The notes beneath the pieces are model-generated. The model was not told the DNA's origin and searched no databases. It saw nothing but the letters and a program-made list of their open reading frames with translations. The translations under genes and the position numbers were made by a program. From Megascapheus bottae (Eukaryota > Chordata > Mammalia > Rodentia > Geomyidae), in assembly GCA_024803745.1 (NCBI GenBank), contig JANJXV010000048.1, positions 6,677,501 to 6,741,500 on the forward strand: DNA of 64,000 nucleotides, in the 5' to 3' direction. The first letter of the stretch is position 1; the number at the start of each line of letters is the position of its first letter. Positions 21,850 to 34,837 of this stretch are shown here, piece after piece.

Positions 21850-23554
21850 AAGGGTTAGGGTTAGGGTTAGGGTTAAGGTTAGGTTTAGGGTTAGGGTAAG
21901 TGTAAGTGTTAGGGTTAGAGTTAGTGTTAGGATAAGGGTAAGGGTTAGCGTTAGGGTTAGGGATAGGCTTAGGTGTTACGGTTAGGGTTAGGGTTAGGTT
22001 TAGGGTTAGGGTAAGGGTAAGGGTTAGGGTTAGTTTTTTGGTTAGGTTTAGTGTTAGGGTTAGGGTAAGGATAAGGGTTAGTGTTAAGGTTAGGGTTAGG
22101 GTTAGTGTTCGGGTTAGGGTTAAGGTTAGGGTTAGGGTAAGGGTAAGTGTGAAGGTTAGGGTTAGGGTAAGGGTTATTGTTAGAGTTAGGGTTAGGGTTA
22201 GTTTAACTGTTAGGGTTAGCGTTAGGGTTAGGGTAAGTGTTAGGTTAAGAGTTAGCGTTAGGTTTAGGTTTAGGGTTGGGCTTAAGTTTAGGGTTAGGGT
22301 AAGGGTAAGGGTTAGGGTTAGGGTTAGGATGAGGGTAAGTGTTAGGGTTAGGGTTAGGGTTAGGGTAAGGGTAAGGGTTAGGGTTAGGGTTAGTTTTATG
22401 GTTAGGGGTTAGGGTTAGGGTTAGGGTTAGGTTTAGGGTTAGGTTTAGGGTTGGGTGTAAGGTTAGGGTTAGGGTTAGGGTAAAGGTAAGGGTTAGGTTT
22501 AGGGTTAGGGTAAGTGTTAGGGTAAGGGTAAGGTTTAGGGTTAGGGTTAGGGATACGGTAACGGTAAGCGTTAGGGTTAGGGTCAGGGTTAGGTTAGGGT
22601 AAGGGTTAGGGTTAGGTTTAGTGTAAGGGTAGGGTTTAGGGTTAGGGTTAGGGTTAGGGTAAGGGTAAGGGTTTAGGTTAGGGTTAGGGTTAGGTTTAGG
22701 GTTTGGGTAAGGTTAAGGTTTAGGGCTAAGGTTAGGGTTTGGGTAAGGGTAAGGGTTAGGGTTAGTGTTAGGGTTAGGGTAAGGTTTAGGTTTAGGGATA
22801 GGGTTAGGGTAGGGGTTAGGGTAAGGGTAAGTGTTAGGGTTAGGGTTAGGGTTAGAATAAGGGTAAGGGTTAGGTTTAGGGTTAGAGTTAGGGTTAGGGG
22901 TTAGGGATAGAGTTATAATTAGTTTTAGGGTTAGTGTTAGGGTTAAGGGTATGGGTTAGCGTTAGGGTTAGTGTTAGGGTTAGGGTTAGTGTTAAGTTTA
23001 TTGTTAGGGTTAGGGTAAAGGCAAGTGTTAGGTTTAGGGTTAGGGTTAAGGTTATGGTTAGATTTAGGGTTAGGGTTAGGTTTAGGGTTGGGTTAGGGTA
23101 AGGGTAAGAGTTAGGGTTATGGTTAGGTTTAGGGTTAAGGTTACGGTTAGGGTTAGGGTTAGGGTAAGGGTTAGGGTTAGGGTTAGGGTTAGGGTAAGGG
23201 TTAGGCTTAGGTTTAGGGTTAGGTATAGGGTAGAGTTAGGTTTAGGGTTAGGATAAGGGTAAGGGTTAGCGTTAGGAGTATGGTTAGGCTTAGGGGTTTC
23301 GGTTAGGTTTAGGTTTAGGGTTAGGGTTAGGATTAGGGTGAGGGTAAGGGTAAGGGTTAGGGTTAGGTTTTGGGTTGGGTTAGGCTAAGGGTCAGGATTA
23401 TGTTTAGGGTTAGGGTTAGGTTTAGGGTTAGGGTTAGGGTTAGGGTAAGGGTAAGGGTTAGGGTCAAGGTTAGGTTTAGGGTTAGGTTTAGGTTTAGAGT
23501 TAGGGTTAGCGTAAGGGTAAGGGTTAGGTTTAAGATTAGTGTTTGGGTTAGGGT

Positions 23555-25345
23555 TAGGGTTAGGGTTAGGGTTAGGGTTAGGGTAAGGGTAAGGGTTAGG
23601 GTTACTGTTAGGGTTAGGTTTAGGGTTGGCCTTAAGGTTAGGGTTAGGGGTAGGGTAAGGGTAAGGGTTAGGGTTAGGGTTAGGGTTAGCATTAGGTAAG
23701 GGTAAGGTTTAGGGTTAGGGTTAGTTTTAAGGTAAGGGTAAGGGTTCGGGTTAGGGTTAGTTTTAGGATAAGGGTTAGGGTTAGGTTTAGGGTAAGGGTA
23801 ACGTTTAGGGAGAGGGTTAGGGTTAGGGTTAGGATAAGGGTTAGGGTTAGAGTTAGGGTTAGAGTTAAGGTTAGGTTAAGTGTTAGGGTTAAGGTTAGGT
23901 TAAGGTAATGGTTAGGGTTAGCGTGTGGGTTAGGGTAGGGTTTCCGGTAATGGTAAGTGTTAGGGTTCGGGTTCGGGTTAGGATAAGGGTAAGGGTTAGA
24001 GTTAGGGTTAGGGTTAGGCTTAGGCTTAGGGGTTAGGGTTAGGGTTAGGGTTAGGGTAGGGTAAGGGTTAGGGTTAGGGTTAGGGTTAGGGTTAGTGTTA
24101 GGTTTAGGGTTAGGGTTAGGGTAAGGGTAAGGATTAGGGTTAATGTTAGGGTTAAGGTTAGGGTTAGGGTTAGGGTTAGGGTTAGGTTTAGGGTTAGGGT
24201 TAGGGTAAGGGTAAGGATTAGTTTTAGGGTTAGGGTAAAAGTGAGCCTTAAGGTTAGGGTTAGGGTTAGGGTTAGGGTAAGAGTTAGGTTTAGGGTTAGG
24301 GTAAGGGTAAGGTTAGGGTTAGGTTTAGGGTTAGTGTTAGGTTAAGCGTTAGGGTTAGGGGTTAGTGTTTGGGTTAGGGTTAGGGTTAGGGTTAGTTTTA
24401 AGGTAAGGGTAAGGGTTAGGGTTAGTTTTAGGATAAGTGTTAGGGTTAGGTTTAGGGTAAGGGTAACGTTTAGGGAGAGGGTTAGGGGTAGGGTTAGGAT
24501 AAGGGTTAGGGTTAGAGTTAGGGTTAGAGTTAAGGTTAGGTTAAGTGTTAGGGTAAGGGTAAGGGTTAGGGTTAAGGTTAGGTTAAGGTAATGTTTAGGG
24601 TTAGCGTGAGGGTTAGGGTAGGGTTTCCGGTAATGGTGAGTGTTAGGGTTCGGGTTAGGGTTAGGATAAGGGTAAGGGTTAGAGTTAGGGTTAGGGTTAG
24701 GCTTAGGCTTAGGGGTTAGGGTTAGGGTTAGGGTTAGGGTAGGGTAAGGGTTAGGGTTAGGGTTAGGGTTAGTGTTAGGTTTAGGGTTAGGGTTAGGGTA
24801 AGGGTAAGGATTAGGGTTAATGTTAGGGTTAAGGTTAGGGTTAGGGTTAGGGTTAGTGTTAGGTTTAGGGTTAGGTTTAGGGTAAGGGTAAGGATTAGTT
24901 TTAGGGTTAGGGTAAAAGTGAGCATTAAGGTTAGGGTTAGGGTTAGGGTTAGGGTTAGAGTTAGGTTTAGGGTTAGGGTAAGGGTAAGGTTAGGTTTAGG
25001 TTTAGGGTTAGTGTTAGGTTAAGTGTTAGGGTTAGGGGTTAGTGTTTGGGTTAGGGTTAGGGTAAGGGTTAGGGTTAGGTTTAGGGTAAGGGTTAGGTTT
25101 AGATTTATTGTTAGGGTAAGGGTAAGTGTTAGGGTTAGGGTTAGGGTAAGGGTTATTTTAGAGTTAGGGTTAGGGTTAGTGTAAGTGTTAGGGTTAGGGT
25201 TAGGTTTAGGGTAAGTGTTAGGTTAAGGGTTAGGGTTAGGGTTAGTTTTAGGGGTGGGATTAAGGTTAGGTTTAGGGTTAGGGTAAGGGTAAGGGTTAGG
25301 GTTAGGAATAGGGTGAGGGTACGTGTTATGGTAAGGGTTAGGGTT
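23555..25345 (+). repeat. 1.79-kb nested tandem unit, first of pair in copy A
   Basis: ggccttaagg lies at 23,628/25,412 (offset 1,784) and the tttccggtaa block at 23,941/25,726 and 24,624/26,415 (offsets 1,785 and 1,791). Each 1.79-kb unit itself holds two diverged halves marked by tttccggtaa 683-689 bp apart: one form with gcgtgtgggtt before and atggtaagtg after, the other with gcgtgagggtt and atggtgagtg. Confidence 0.88.
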
Positions 25346-27140
25346 AGGGTTAGGGTTAGGGTTAGGGTAAGGGTAAGGGTTAGGGTTACTGTTAGGGTTA
25401 GGTTTAGGGTTGGCCTTAAGGTTAGGGTTAGGGGTAGGGTAAGGGTAAGGGTTAGGGTTAGGGTTAGGGTTAGCATTAGGGTAAGGGTAAGGTTTAGGGT
25501 TAGGGTTAGTTTTAAGGTAAGGGTAAGGGTTCGGGTTAGGGTTAGTTTTAGGATAAGGGTTAGGGTTAGGTTTAGGGTAAGGGTAACGTTTAGGGAGAGG
25601 GTTAGGGTTAGGGTTAGGATAAGGGTTAGGGTTAGAGTTAGGGTTAGAGTTAAGGTTAGGTTAAGTGTTAGGGTTAAGGTTAGGTTAAGGTAATGGTTAG
25701 GGTTAGCGTGTGGGTTAGGGTAGGGTTTCCGGTAATGGTAAGTGTTAGGGTTCGGGTTCGGGTTAGGATAAGGGTAAGGGTTAGAGTTAGGGTTAGGGTT
25801 AGGCTTAGGCTTAGGGGTTAGGGTTAGGGTTAGGGTTAGGGTAGGGTAAGGGTTAGGGTTAGGGTTAGGGTTAGGGTTAGTGTTAGGTTTAGGGTTAGGG
25901 TTAGGGTAAGGGTAAGGATTAGGGTTAATGTTAGGGTTAAGGTTAGGGTTAGGGTTAGGGTTAGGGTTAGGTTTAGGGTTAGGGTTAGGGTAAGGGTAAG
26001 GATTAGTTTTAGGGTTAGGGTAAAAGTGAGCCTTAAGGTTAGGGTTAGGGTTAGGGTTAGGGTAAGAGTTAGGTTTAGGGTTAGGGTAAGGGTAAGGTTA
26101 GGGTTAGGTTTAGGGTTAGTGTTAGGTTAAGCGTTAGGGTTAGGGGTTAGTGTTTGGGTTAGGGTTAGGGTTAGGGTTAGTTTTAAGGTAAGGGTAAGGG
26201 TTAGGGTTAGGGTTAGTTTTAGGATAAGTGTTAGGGTTAGGTTTAGGGTAAGGGTAACGTTTAGGGAGAGGGTTAGGGGTAGGGTTAGGATAAGGGTTAG
26301 GGTTAGAGTTAGGGTTAGAGTTAAGGTTAGGTTAAGTGTTAGGGTAAGGGTAAGGGTTAGGGTTAAGGTTAGGTTAAGGTAATGTTTAGGGTTAGCGTGA
26401 GGGTTAGGGTAGGGTTTCCGGTAATGGTGAGTGTTAGGGTTCGGGTTAGGGTTAGGATAAGGGTAAGGGTTAGAGTTAGGGTTAGGGTTAGGCTTAGGCT
26501 TAGGGGTTAGGGTTAGGGTTAGGGTTAGGGTTAGGGTAGGGTAAGGGTTAGGGTTAGGGTTAGGGTTAGTGTTAGGTTTAGGGTTAGGGTTAGGGTAAGG
26601 GTAAGGATTAGGGTTAATGTTAGGGTTAAGGTTAGGGTTAGGGTTAGGGTTAGTGTTAGGTTTAGGGTTAGGTTTAGGGTAAGGGTAAGGATTAGTTTTA
26701 GGGTTAGGGTAAAAGTGAGCCTTAAGGTTAGGGTTAGGGTTAGGGTTAGGGTTAGAGTTAGGTTTAGGGTTAGGGTAAGGGTAAGGTTAGGTTTAGGTTT
26801 AGGGTTAGTGTTAGGTTAAGTGTTAGGGTTAGGGGTTAGTGTTTGGGTTAGGGTTAGGGTAAGGGTTAGGGTTAGGTTTAGGGTAAGGGTTAGGTTTAGA
26901 TTTATTGTTAGGGTAAGGGTAAGTGTTAGGGTTAGGGTTAGGGTAAGGGTTATTTTAGAGTTAGGGTTAGGGTTAGTGTAAGTGTTAGGGTTAGGGTTAG
27001 GTTTAGGGTAAGTGTTAGGTTAAGGGTTAGGGTTAGGGTTAGTTTTAGGGGTGGGATTAAGGTTAGGTTTAGGGTTAGGGTAAGGGTAAGGGTTAGGGTT
27101 AGGAATAGGGTGAGGGTACGTGTTATGGTAAGGGTTAGGG
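25339..27140 (+). repeat. 1.79-kb nested tandem unit, second of pair in copy A
   Basis: This is the second unit of the nested pair. It ends where the acgtgttatggtaaggg block at about 27,119 meets a different downstream sequence; the first unit's equivalent block near 25,321 runs into the second unit. The whole pair recurs in copy B at about 31,073-34,635. Confidence 0.88.
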
Positions 27141-27342
27141 TTAGGGTTAGATTTAGGGTAAGGGTTAGTGTTAGGGTTAGGATTAGTTTTAGTGTAGGGT
27201 TTAGGGTTACGGTTAGCGTTAGGGTTAGGTTTAGGGTTAGGGTTACGGTAAGGGTAAGGTTTAGGGTTAGGATTAGTGTTTGTTTTAGGGTTAGGGTTAG
27301 GGTAAAGTAAGGGTTAATTTTCGGGTTAGGGTTAGGGTTAGG

Positions 27343-29100
27343 GTGGAGGTTAGTTTTAGGGTTAGGGTTAGGGTAAGGTTTAGGTGTAGGGTAATTGTAA
27401 GGGTTAGGGTTAGGGTTAGGGTAAGTGTAAGGGTTAGGGTTAGGGTTAGGGTTAGAGTAAGTGTTACGGTTAGGGATAGGGTAAGGGCAAGTGTTAGGGT
27501 TAGGGTTAGGGTTAAGGTTAGGTTTAGAGTTAGGTTTCGGGTTAGGTTTAGGGTAAGGGTAAGGTTAGGGTTAGGATTAGGGTTAGGGTTAAGGTTAGGT
27601 TTAGGGTTAGGGTTAGGGTAAGGGTTAGTGTTATGGTTAGGTAAGTGTTAGAGTTAGGGTTAGGGTTAGGGTTAGAGTTAAGTTTAGGGTTAGTGTTTGG
27701 GTAAGGTTAAGGGTTAGCCTTAGGGTTAGTGTTAGGTTCATTGTTATGGTTAGGGTAAGGGCAAGGTTTAGGGTTAGGTTTGGGTTAAAGTTTAGGGTTA
27801 GGACTAGGGTTAGGGTTAGGTTTCGGGTTAGAGTTAGTGTAAGGGTAAGGGTTAGGGTTAGGGTTAGGTTTAGGGTTAAGTTTAGGGTTAGGTTTAGGGT
27901 TATGTTTCGGGTTAGGGTTAGGGTTAAAGTAAGGGTTAGGCTTAGGGTCAGGGTTAGGTTTAGGGTTCGAGTTAGGTTTAATGTTAGAGTAAGGGTAAAG
28001 GTTAGGGTTAGGGTTAGGTTTAGGTTAAGCCTTAGGGTTAGGTTTTAGGGTTAGGGTTATGGTTAGGGTTAGGGTAAGGCTTAGGGTTACGGTTAGGGTT
28101 AGGATTCGAGTTAGGGTAAGGGTAAGGGTTACAGTTAATGTTAAGGTTATGATTAGTTTTAGAGTTAGGGTTAGGGTAAGAGTAAGGGTTAGTGTTAGGA
28201 TTAGGGTTAGGGTTAGGGTAAGGGTTAGGGTTAGGGTTAGGGTTAGGGTAAAGGTAAGGGTTAGGGTTAGGTGTAGTGTTGGGGTTAAGGTTAGGGTTAG
28301 GGTAAGGGTTATTGTTAGGGTTAGGGTTAGGTTTATGGTTAGGTTTAGGGTTACCGTTAGGGTTAGGGTTAGGGTAAGGGTATGTCCTAGGGGTAGGGTT
28401 ATGGTTAGGGTTAGGGTTAAGTTAAGGTTAAGGGTTAGGGTTAGGGTAAGGTTTAGGGTTAGGGTAAGGGTAAGGTTTAGGGTTAGGATTAGGGTTTGTT
28501 TTAGGGTTAGGGTTAGGGTAAGGTAAGGGTTAATTTTAGGGTTAGGGTTAGGGTTAGGGTGGAGGTTAGTGTTAGGGTTAGGGTTATGGTTAGGTTTAGG
28601 TGTAGGGTAAGGGTAAGGGTTAGGGTAAGTGTAAGGGTTAGGGTTAGGTTTAGGGTTAGAGTAAGTGTTACGGTTAGGGATAGGGTAAGGGCAAGTGTTA
28701 GGGTTAGGGTTAGGGTTAAGGTTAGGTTTAGAGTTAGGTTTCGGGTTAGGTTTAGGGTAAGGGTAAGGTTAGGGTTAGGATTAGGGTTAGGGTTAAGGTT
28801 AGGGTTAGGGTTAGGGTAAGGGTTAGTGTTATGGTTAGGGTAAGGGTTAGAGTTAGGGTTAGGGTTAGGGTTAGAGTTACGTTTAGGGTTAGTGTTTGGG
28901 TAAGGTTAAGGGTTAGCGTTAGGGTTAGTGTTAGGTTCATTGTTATGGTTAGGGTAAGGGCAAGGTTTAGGGTTAGGGTTGGGTTTAAGTTTAGGGTTAG
29001 GACTAGGGTTAGGGTTAGGTTTCGGGTTAGGGTTAGTGTAAGGGTAAGGGTTAGGGTTAGGGTTAGGTTTAGGGTTAAGTTTAGGGTTAGGTTTAGGGTT
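27343..29100 (+). repeat. 1.2-kb nested tandem repeat in copy A, ~1.5 units
   Basis: The gtggaggttag block recurs at about 27,343 and 28,559 (offset 1,216 at the start, about 1,198 later). Shared downstream landmarks include gttaggactagggtt near 27,800/28,997. The second unit breaks off at 29,100, where a different variant string begins. Confidence 0.82.
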
Positions 29101-31072
29101 AGGTTTAGTGTAAGGGTGAGGGTTAGGGTTAGGCTTAGGCTTAGGCTAAGGGTAAGGGTAAGGGTTAGGGTTAGGGTTAGGGTAAGGTTTAGGGTTAGGG
29201 TAAGGGTAAGGTTAAGGGTTAGGATTAGGGTTAGTGTAAGGGTAAGGGTTAGGGTTAAGGTTAATGTTAGGGTAAGGGTAAGGGTATGTGCTAGGGTTAG
29301 GGTTAGGGTTAGGGATAGGGTTAAGGTAAGGACAAGGGTTATGTTTAGGGTTAGGGTAGGGTTAGTGTTAGGTTTAGGGTAAGGATATGGGTTAGGGTTT
29401 GGATTAAGGTAAGGGTAAGGGTAAGGGTTAGGGTTAGGGTTAGGGTTAAGGTTAGGTTTAGGGTTAGGGTAAGTGTAAGTGAAGGGTTAGAGTTAGTGTT
29501 AGGATAAGGGTAAGGGTTAGCGTTAGGGTTAGGGATAGGCTTAGGTGTTACGGTTAGGGTTAGGGTTAGGTTTAGGGTTAGGGTAAGGGTAAGGGTTAGG
29601 GTTAGTTTTTTGGTTAGGGTTAGGGTTAGTGTTAGGGTTAGGGTTAAGGTTAGGGTTAGGGTAAGGGTAAGTGTGAAGGTTAGGGTTAGGGTAAGGGTTA
29701 TTGTTAGAGTTAGGGTTAGGGTTAGTTTAACTGTTAGGGTTAGCGTTAGGGTTAGGGTAAGTGTTAGGTTAAGAGTTAGCGTTAGGTTTAGGTTTAGGGT
29801 TGGGCTTAAGTTTAGGGTTAGGGTAAGGGTAAGGGTTAGGGTTAGGGTTAGGATGAGGGTAAGTGTTAGGGTTAGGGTTAGGGTTAGGGTAAGGGTAAGG
29901 GTTAGGGTTAGGGTTAGTTTTATGGTTAGGGGTTAGGGTTAGGGTTAGGGTTAGGTTTAGGGTTAGGTTTAGGGTTGGGTGTAAGGTTAGGGTTAGGGTT
30001 AGGGTAAAGGTAAGGGTTAGGTTTAGGGTTAGGGTAAGTGTTAGGGTAAGGGTAAGGTTTAGGGTTAGGGTTAGGGATACGGTAACGGTAAGCGTTAGGG
30101 TTAGGGTCAGGGTTAGGTTAGGGTAAGGGTTAGGGTTAGGTTTAGTGTAAGGGTAGGGTTTAGGGTTAGGGTTAGGGTTAGGGTAAGGGTAAGGGTTTAG
30201 GTTAGGGTTAGGGTTAGGTTTAGGGTTTGGGTAAGGGTAAGGTTTAGGGCTAAGGTTAGGGTTTGGGTAAGGGTAAGGGTTAGGGTTAGTGTTAGGGTTA
30301 GGGTAAGGTTTAGGTTTAGGGATAGGGTTAGGGTAGGGGTTAGGGTAAGGGTAAGTGTTAGGGTTAGGGTTAGGGTTAGAATAAGGGTAAGGGTTAGGTT
30401 TAGGGTTAGAGTTAGGGTTAGGGGTTAGGGATAGAGTTATAATTAGTTTTAGGGTTAGTGTTAGGGTTAAGGGTATGGGTTAGCGTTAGGGTTAGTGTTA
30501 GGGTTAGGGTTAGTGTTAAGTTTATTGTTAGGGTTAGGGTAAAGGCAAGTGTTAGGTTTAGGGTTAGGGTTAAGGTTATGGTTAGATTTAGGGTTAGGGT
30601 TAGGTTTAGGGTTGGGTTAGGGTAAGGGTAAGAGTTAGGGTTATGGTTAGGTTTAGGGTTAAGGTTACGGTTAGGGTTAGGGTTAGGGTAAGGGTTAGGG
30701 TTAGGGTTAGGGTAAGGGTTAGGCTTAGGTTTAGGGTTAGGTATAGGGTAGAGTTAGGTTTAGGGTTAGGATAAGGGTAAGGGTTAGCGTTAGGAGTATG
30801 GTTAGGCTTAGGGGTTTCGGTTAGGTTTAGGTTTAGGGTTAGGGTTAGGATTAGGGTGAGGGTAAGGGTAAGGGTTAGGGTTAGGTTTTGGGTTGGGTTA
30901 GGCTAAGGGTCAGGATTATGTTTAGGGTTAGGGTTAGGTTTAGGGTTAGGGTTAGGGTTAGGGTAAGGGTAAGGGTTAGGGTCAAGGTTAGGTTTAGGGT
31001 TAGGTTTAGGTTTAGAGTTAGGGTTAGCGTAAGGGTAAGGGTTAGGTTTAAGATTAGTGTTTGGGTTAGGGT

Positions 31073-34000
31073 TAGGGTTAGGGTTAGGGTTAGGGTTAGG
31101 GTAAGGGTAAGGGTTAGGGTTACTGTTAGGGTTAGGTTTAGGGTTGGCCTTAAGGTTAGGGTTAGGGGTAGGGTAAGGGTAAGGGTTAGGGTTAGGGTTA
31201 GGGTTAGCATTAGGGTAAGGGTAAGGTTTAGGGTTAGGGTTAGTTTTAAGGTAAGGGTAAGGGTTCGGGTTAGGGTTAGTTTTAGGATAAGGGTTAGGGT
31301 TAGGTTTAGGGTAAGGGTAACGTTTAGGGAGAGGGTTAGGGTTAGGGTTAGGATAAGGGTTAGGGTTAGAGTTAGGGTTAGAGTTAAGGTTAGGTTAAGT
31401 GTTAGGGTTAAGGTTAGGTTAAGGTAATGGTTAGGGTTAGCGTGTGGGTTAGGGTAGGGTTTCCGGTAATGGTAAGTGTTAGGGTTCGGGTTCGGGTTAG
31501 GATAAGGGTAAGGGTTAGAGTTAGGGTTAGGGTTAGGCTTAGGCTTAGGGGTTAGGGTTAGGGTTAGGGTTAGGGTAGGGTAAGGGTTAGGGTTAGGGTT
31601 AGGGTTAGTGTTAGGTTTAGGGTTAGGGTTAGGGTAAGGGTAAGGATTAGGGTTAATGTTAGGGTTAAGGTTAGGGTTAGGGTTAGGGTTAGGGTTAGGT
31701 TTAGGGTTAGGGTTAGGGTAAGGGTAAGGATTAGTTTTAGGGTTAGGGTAAAAGTGAGCCTTAAGGTTAGGGTTAGGGTTAGGGTTAGGGTAAGAGTTAG
31801 GTTTAGGGTTAGGGTAAGGGTAAGGTTAGGGTTAGGTTTAGGGTTAGTGTTAGGTTAAGCGTTAGGGTTAGGGGTTAGTGTTTGGGTTAGGGTTAGGGTT
31901 AGGGTTAGTTTTAAGGTAAGGGTAAGGGTTAGGGTTAGGGTTAGTTTTAGGATAAGTGTTAGGGTTAGGTTTAGGGTAAGGGTAACGTTTAGGGAGAGGG
32001 TTAGGGGTAGGGTTAGGATAAGGGTTAGGGTTAGAGTTAGGGTTAGAGTTAAGGTTAGGTTAAGTGTTAGGGTAAGGGTAAGGGTTAGGGTTAAGGTTAG
32101 GTTAAGGTAATGTTTAGGGTTAGCGTGAGGGTTAGGGTAGGGTTTCCGGTAATGGTGAGTGTTAGGGTTCGGGTTAGGGTTAGGATAAGGGTAAGGGTTA
32201 GAGTTAGGGTTAGGGTTAGGCTTAGGCTTAGGGGTTAGGGTTAGGGTTAGGGTTAGGGTTAGGGTAGGGTAAGGGTTAGGGTTAGGGTAAGGGTAAGGAT
32301 TAGGGTTAATGTTAGGGTTAAGGTTAGGGTTAGGGTTAGGGTTAGTGTTAGGTTTAGGGTTAGGTTTAGGGTAAGGGTAAGGATTAGTTTTAGGGTTAGG
32401 GTAAAAGTGAGCCTTAAGGTTAGGGTTAGGGTTAGGGTTAGGGTTAGAGTTAGGTTTAGGGTTAGGGTAAGGGTAAGGTTAGGTTTAGGTTTAGGGTTAG
32501 TGTTAGGTTAAGTGTTAGGGTTAGGGGTTAGTGTTTGGGTTAGGGTTAGGGTAAGGGTTAGGGTTAGGTTTAGGGTAAGGGTTAGGTTTAGATTTATTGT
32601 TAGGGTAAGGGTAAGTGTTAGGGTTAGGGTTAGGGTAAGGGTTATTTTAGAGTTAGGGTTAGGGTTAGTGTAAGTGTTAGGGTTAGGGTTAGGTTTAGGG
32701 TAAGTGTTAGGTTAAGGGTTAGGGTTAGGGTTAGTTTTAGGGGTGGGATTAAGGTTAGGTTTAGGGTTAGGGTAAGGGTAAGGGTTAGGGTTAGGAATAG
32801 GGTGAGGGTACGTGTTATGGTAAGGGTTAGGGTTAGGGTTAGGGTTAGGGTTAGGGTTAGGGTAAGGGTAAGGGTTAGGGTTACTGTTAGGGTTAGGTTT
32901 AGGGTTGGCCTTAAGGTTAGGGTTAGGGGTAGGGTAAGGGTAAGGGTTAGGGTTAGGGTTAGGGTTAGCATTAGGGTAAGGGTAAGGTTTAGGGTTAGGG
33001 TTAGTTTTAAGGTAAGGGTAAGGGTTCGGGTTAGGGTTAGTTTTAGGATAAGGGTTAGGGTTAGGTTTAGGGTAAGGGTAACGTTTAGGGAGAGGGTTAG
33101 GGTTAGGGTTAGGATAAGGGTTAGGGTTAGAGTTAGGGTTAGAGTTAAGGTTAGGTTAAGTGTTAGGGTTAAGGTTAGGTTAAGGTAATGGTTAGGGTTA
33201 GCGTGTGGGTTAGGGTAGGGTTTCCGGTAATGGTAAGTGTTAGGGTTCGGGTTCGGGTTAGGATAAGGGTAAGGGTTAGAGTTAGGGTTAGGGTTAGGCT
33301 TAGGCTTAGGGGTTAGGGTTAGGGTTAGGGTTAGGGTAGGGTAAGGGTTAGGGTTAGGGTTAGGGTTAGGGTTAGTGTTAGGTTTAGGGTTAGGGTTAGG
33401 GTAAGGGTAAGGATTAGGGTTAATGTTAGGGTTAAGGTTAGGGTTAGGGTTAGGGTTAGGGTTAGGTTTAGGGTTAGGGTTAGGGTAAGGGTAAGGATTA
33501 GTTTTAGGGTTAGGGTAAAAGTGAGCCTTAAGGTTAGGGTTAGGGTTAGGGTTAGGGTAAGAGTTAGGTTTAGGGTTAGGGTAAGGGTAAGGTTAGGGTT
33601 AGGTTTAGGGTTAGTGTTAGGTTAAGCGTTAGGGTTAGGGGTTAGTGTTTGGGTTAGGGTTAGGGTTAGGGTTAGTTTTAAGGTAAGGGTAAGGGTTAGG
33701 GTTAGGGTTAGTTTTAGGATAAGTGTTAGGGTTAGGTTTAGGGTAAGGGTAACGTTTAGGGAGAGGGTTAGGGGTAGGGTTAGGATAAGGGTTAGGGTTA
33801 GAGTTAGGGTTAGAGTTAAGGTTAGGTTAAGTGTTAGGGTAAGGGTAAGGGTTAGGGTTAAGGTTAGGTTAAGGTAATGTTTAGGGTTAGCGTGAGGGTT
33901 AGGGTAGGGTTTCCGGTAATGGTGAGTGTTAGGGTTCGGGTTAGGGTTAGGATAAGGGTAAGGGTTAGAGTTAGGGTTAGGGTTAGGCTTAGGCTTAGGG

Positions 34001-34635
34001 GTTAGGGTTAGGGTTAGGGTTAGGGTTAGGGTAGGGTAAGGGTTAGGGTTAGGGTTAGGGTTAGTGTTAGGTTTAGGGTTAGGGTTAGGGTAAGGGTAAG
34101 GATTAGGGTTAATGTTAGGGTTAAGGTTAGGGTTAGGGTTAGGGTTAGTGTTAGGTTTAGGGTTAGGTTTAGGGTAAGGGTAAGGATTAGTTTTAGGGTT
34201 AGGGTAAAAGTGAGCCTTAAGGTTAGGGTTAGGGTTAGGGTTAGGGTTAGAGTTAGGTTTAGGGTTAGGGTAAGGGTAAGGTTAGGTTTAGGTTTAGGGT
34301 TAGTGTTAGGTTAAGTGTTAGGGTTAGGGGTTAGTGTTTGGGTTAGGGTTAGGGTAAGGGTTAGGGTTAGGTTTAGGGTAAGGGTTAGGTTTAGATTTAT
34401 TGTTAGGGTAAGGGTAAGTGTTAGGGTTAGGGTTAGGGTAAGGGTTATTTTAGAGTTAGGGTTAGGGTTAGTGTAAGTGTTAGGGTTAGGGTTAGGTTTA
34501 GGGTAAGTGTTAGGTTAAGGGTTAGGGTTAGGGTTAGTTTTAGGGGTGGGATTAAGGTTAGGTTTAGGGTTAGGGTAAGGGTAAGGGTTAGGGTTAGGAA
34601 TAGGGTGAGGGTACGTGTTATGGTAAGGGTTAGGG
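31073..34635 (+). repeat. 1.79-kb nested tandem pair in copy B
   Basis: This is the counterpart of 23,555-27,140. tttccggtaa lies at 31,460, 32,143, 33,221 and 33,910, with spacings 683, 1,078 and 689. The middle spacing is 24 bp shorter than in copy A (1,102) because four hexamers are missing near 32,290. Confidence 0.88.
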
Positions 34636-34837
34636 TTAGGGTTAGATTTAGGGTAAGGGTTAGTGTTAGGGTTAGGATTAGTTTTAGTGTAGGGTTTAGG
34701 GTTACGGTTAGCGTTAGGGTTAGGTTTAGGGTTAGGGTTACGGTAAGGGTAAGGTTTAGGGTTAGGATTAGTGTTTGTTTTAGGGTTAGGGTTAGGGTAA
34801 AGTAAGGGTTAATTTTCGGGTTAGGGTTAGGGTTAGG

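Larger units (their letters stand above)
21850..29424 (+). repeat. Large tandem unit, copy A (~7.57 kb)
   Basis: The unit repeats immediately downstream. gataagggta of one variant block lies at 21,931, 29,503 and 37,557. Copy-to-copy offset is 7,572 at the start, 7,524 after a 48-bp indel near 22,050, 7,518-7,519 over 23.4-24.6 kb and 7,495 from 25.3 to 29.1 kb. Long stretches look identical base for base. Inside are a 1.79-kb tandem pair (23,555-27,140) and a 1.2-kb repeat (27,343-29,100). No coding or RNA gene is present. Confidence 0.92.
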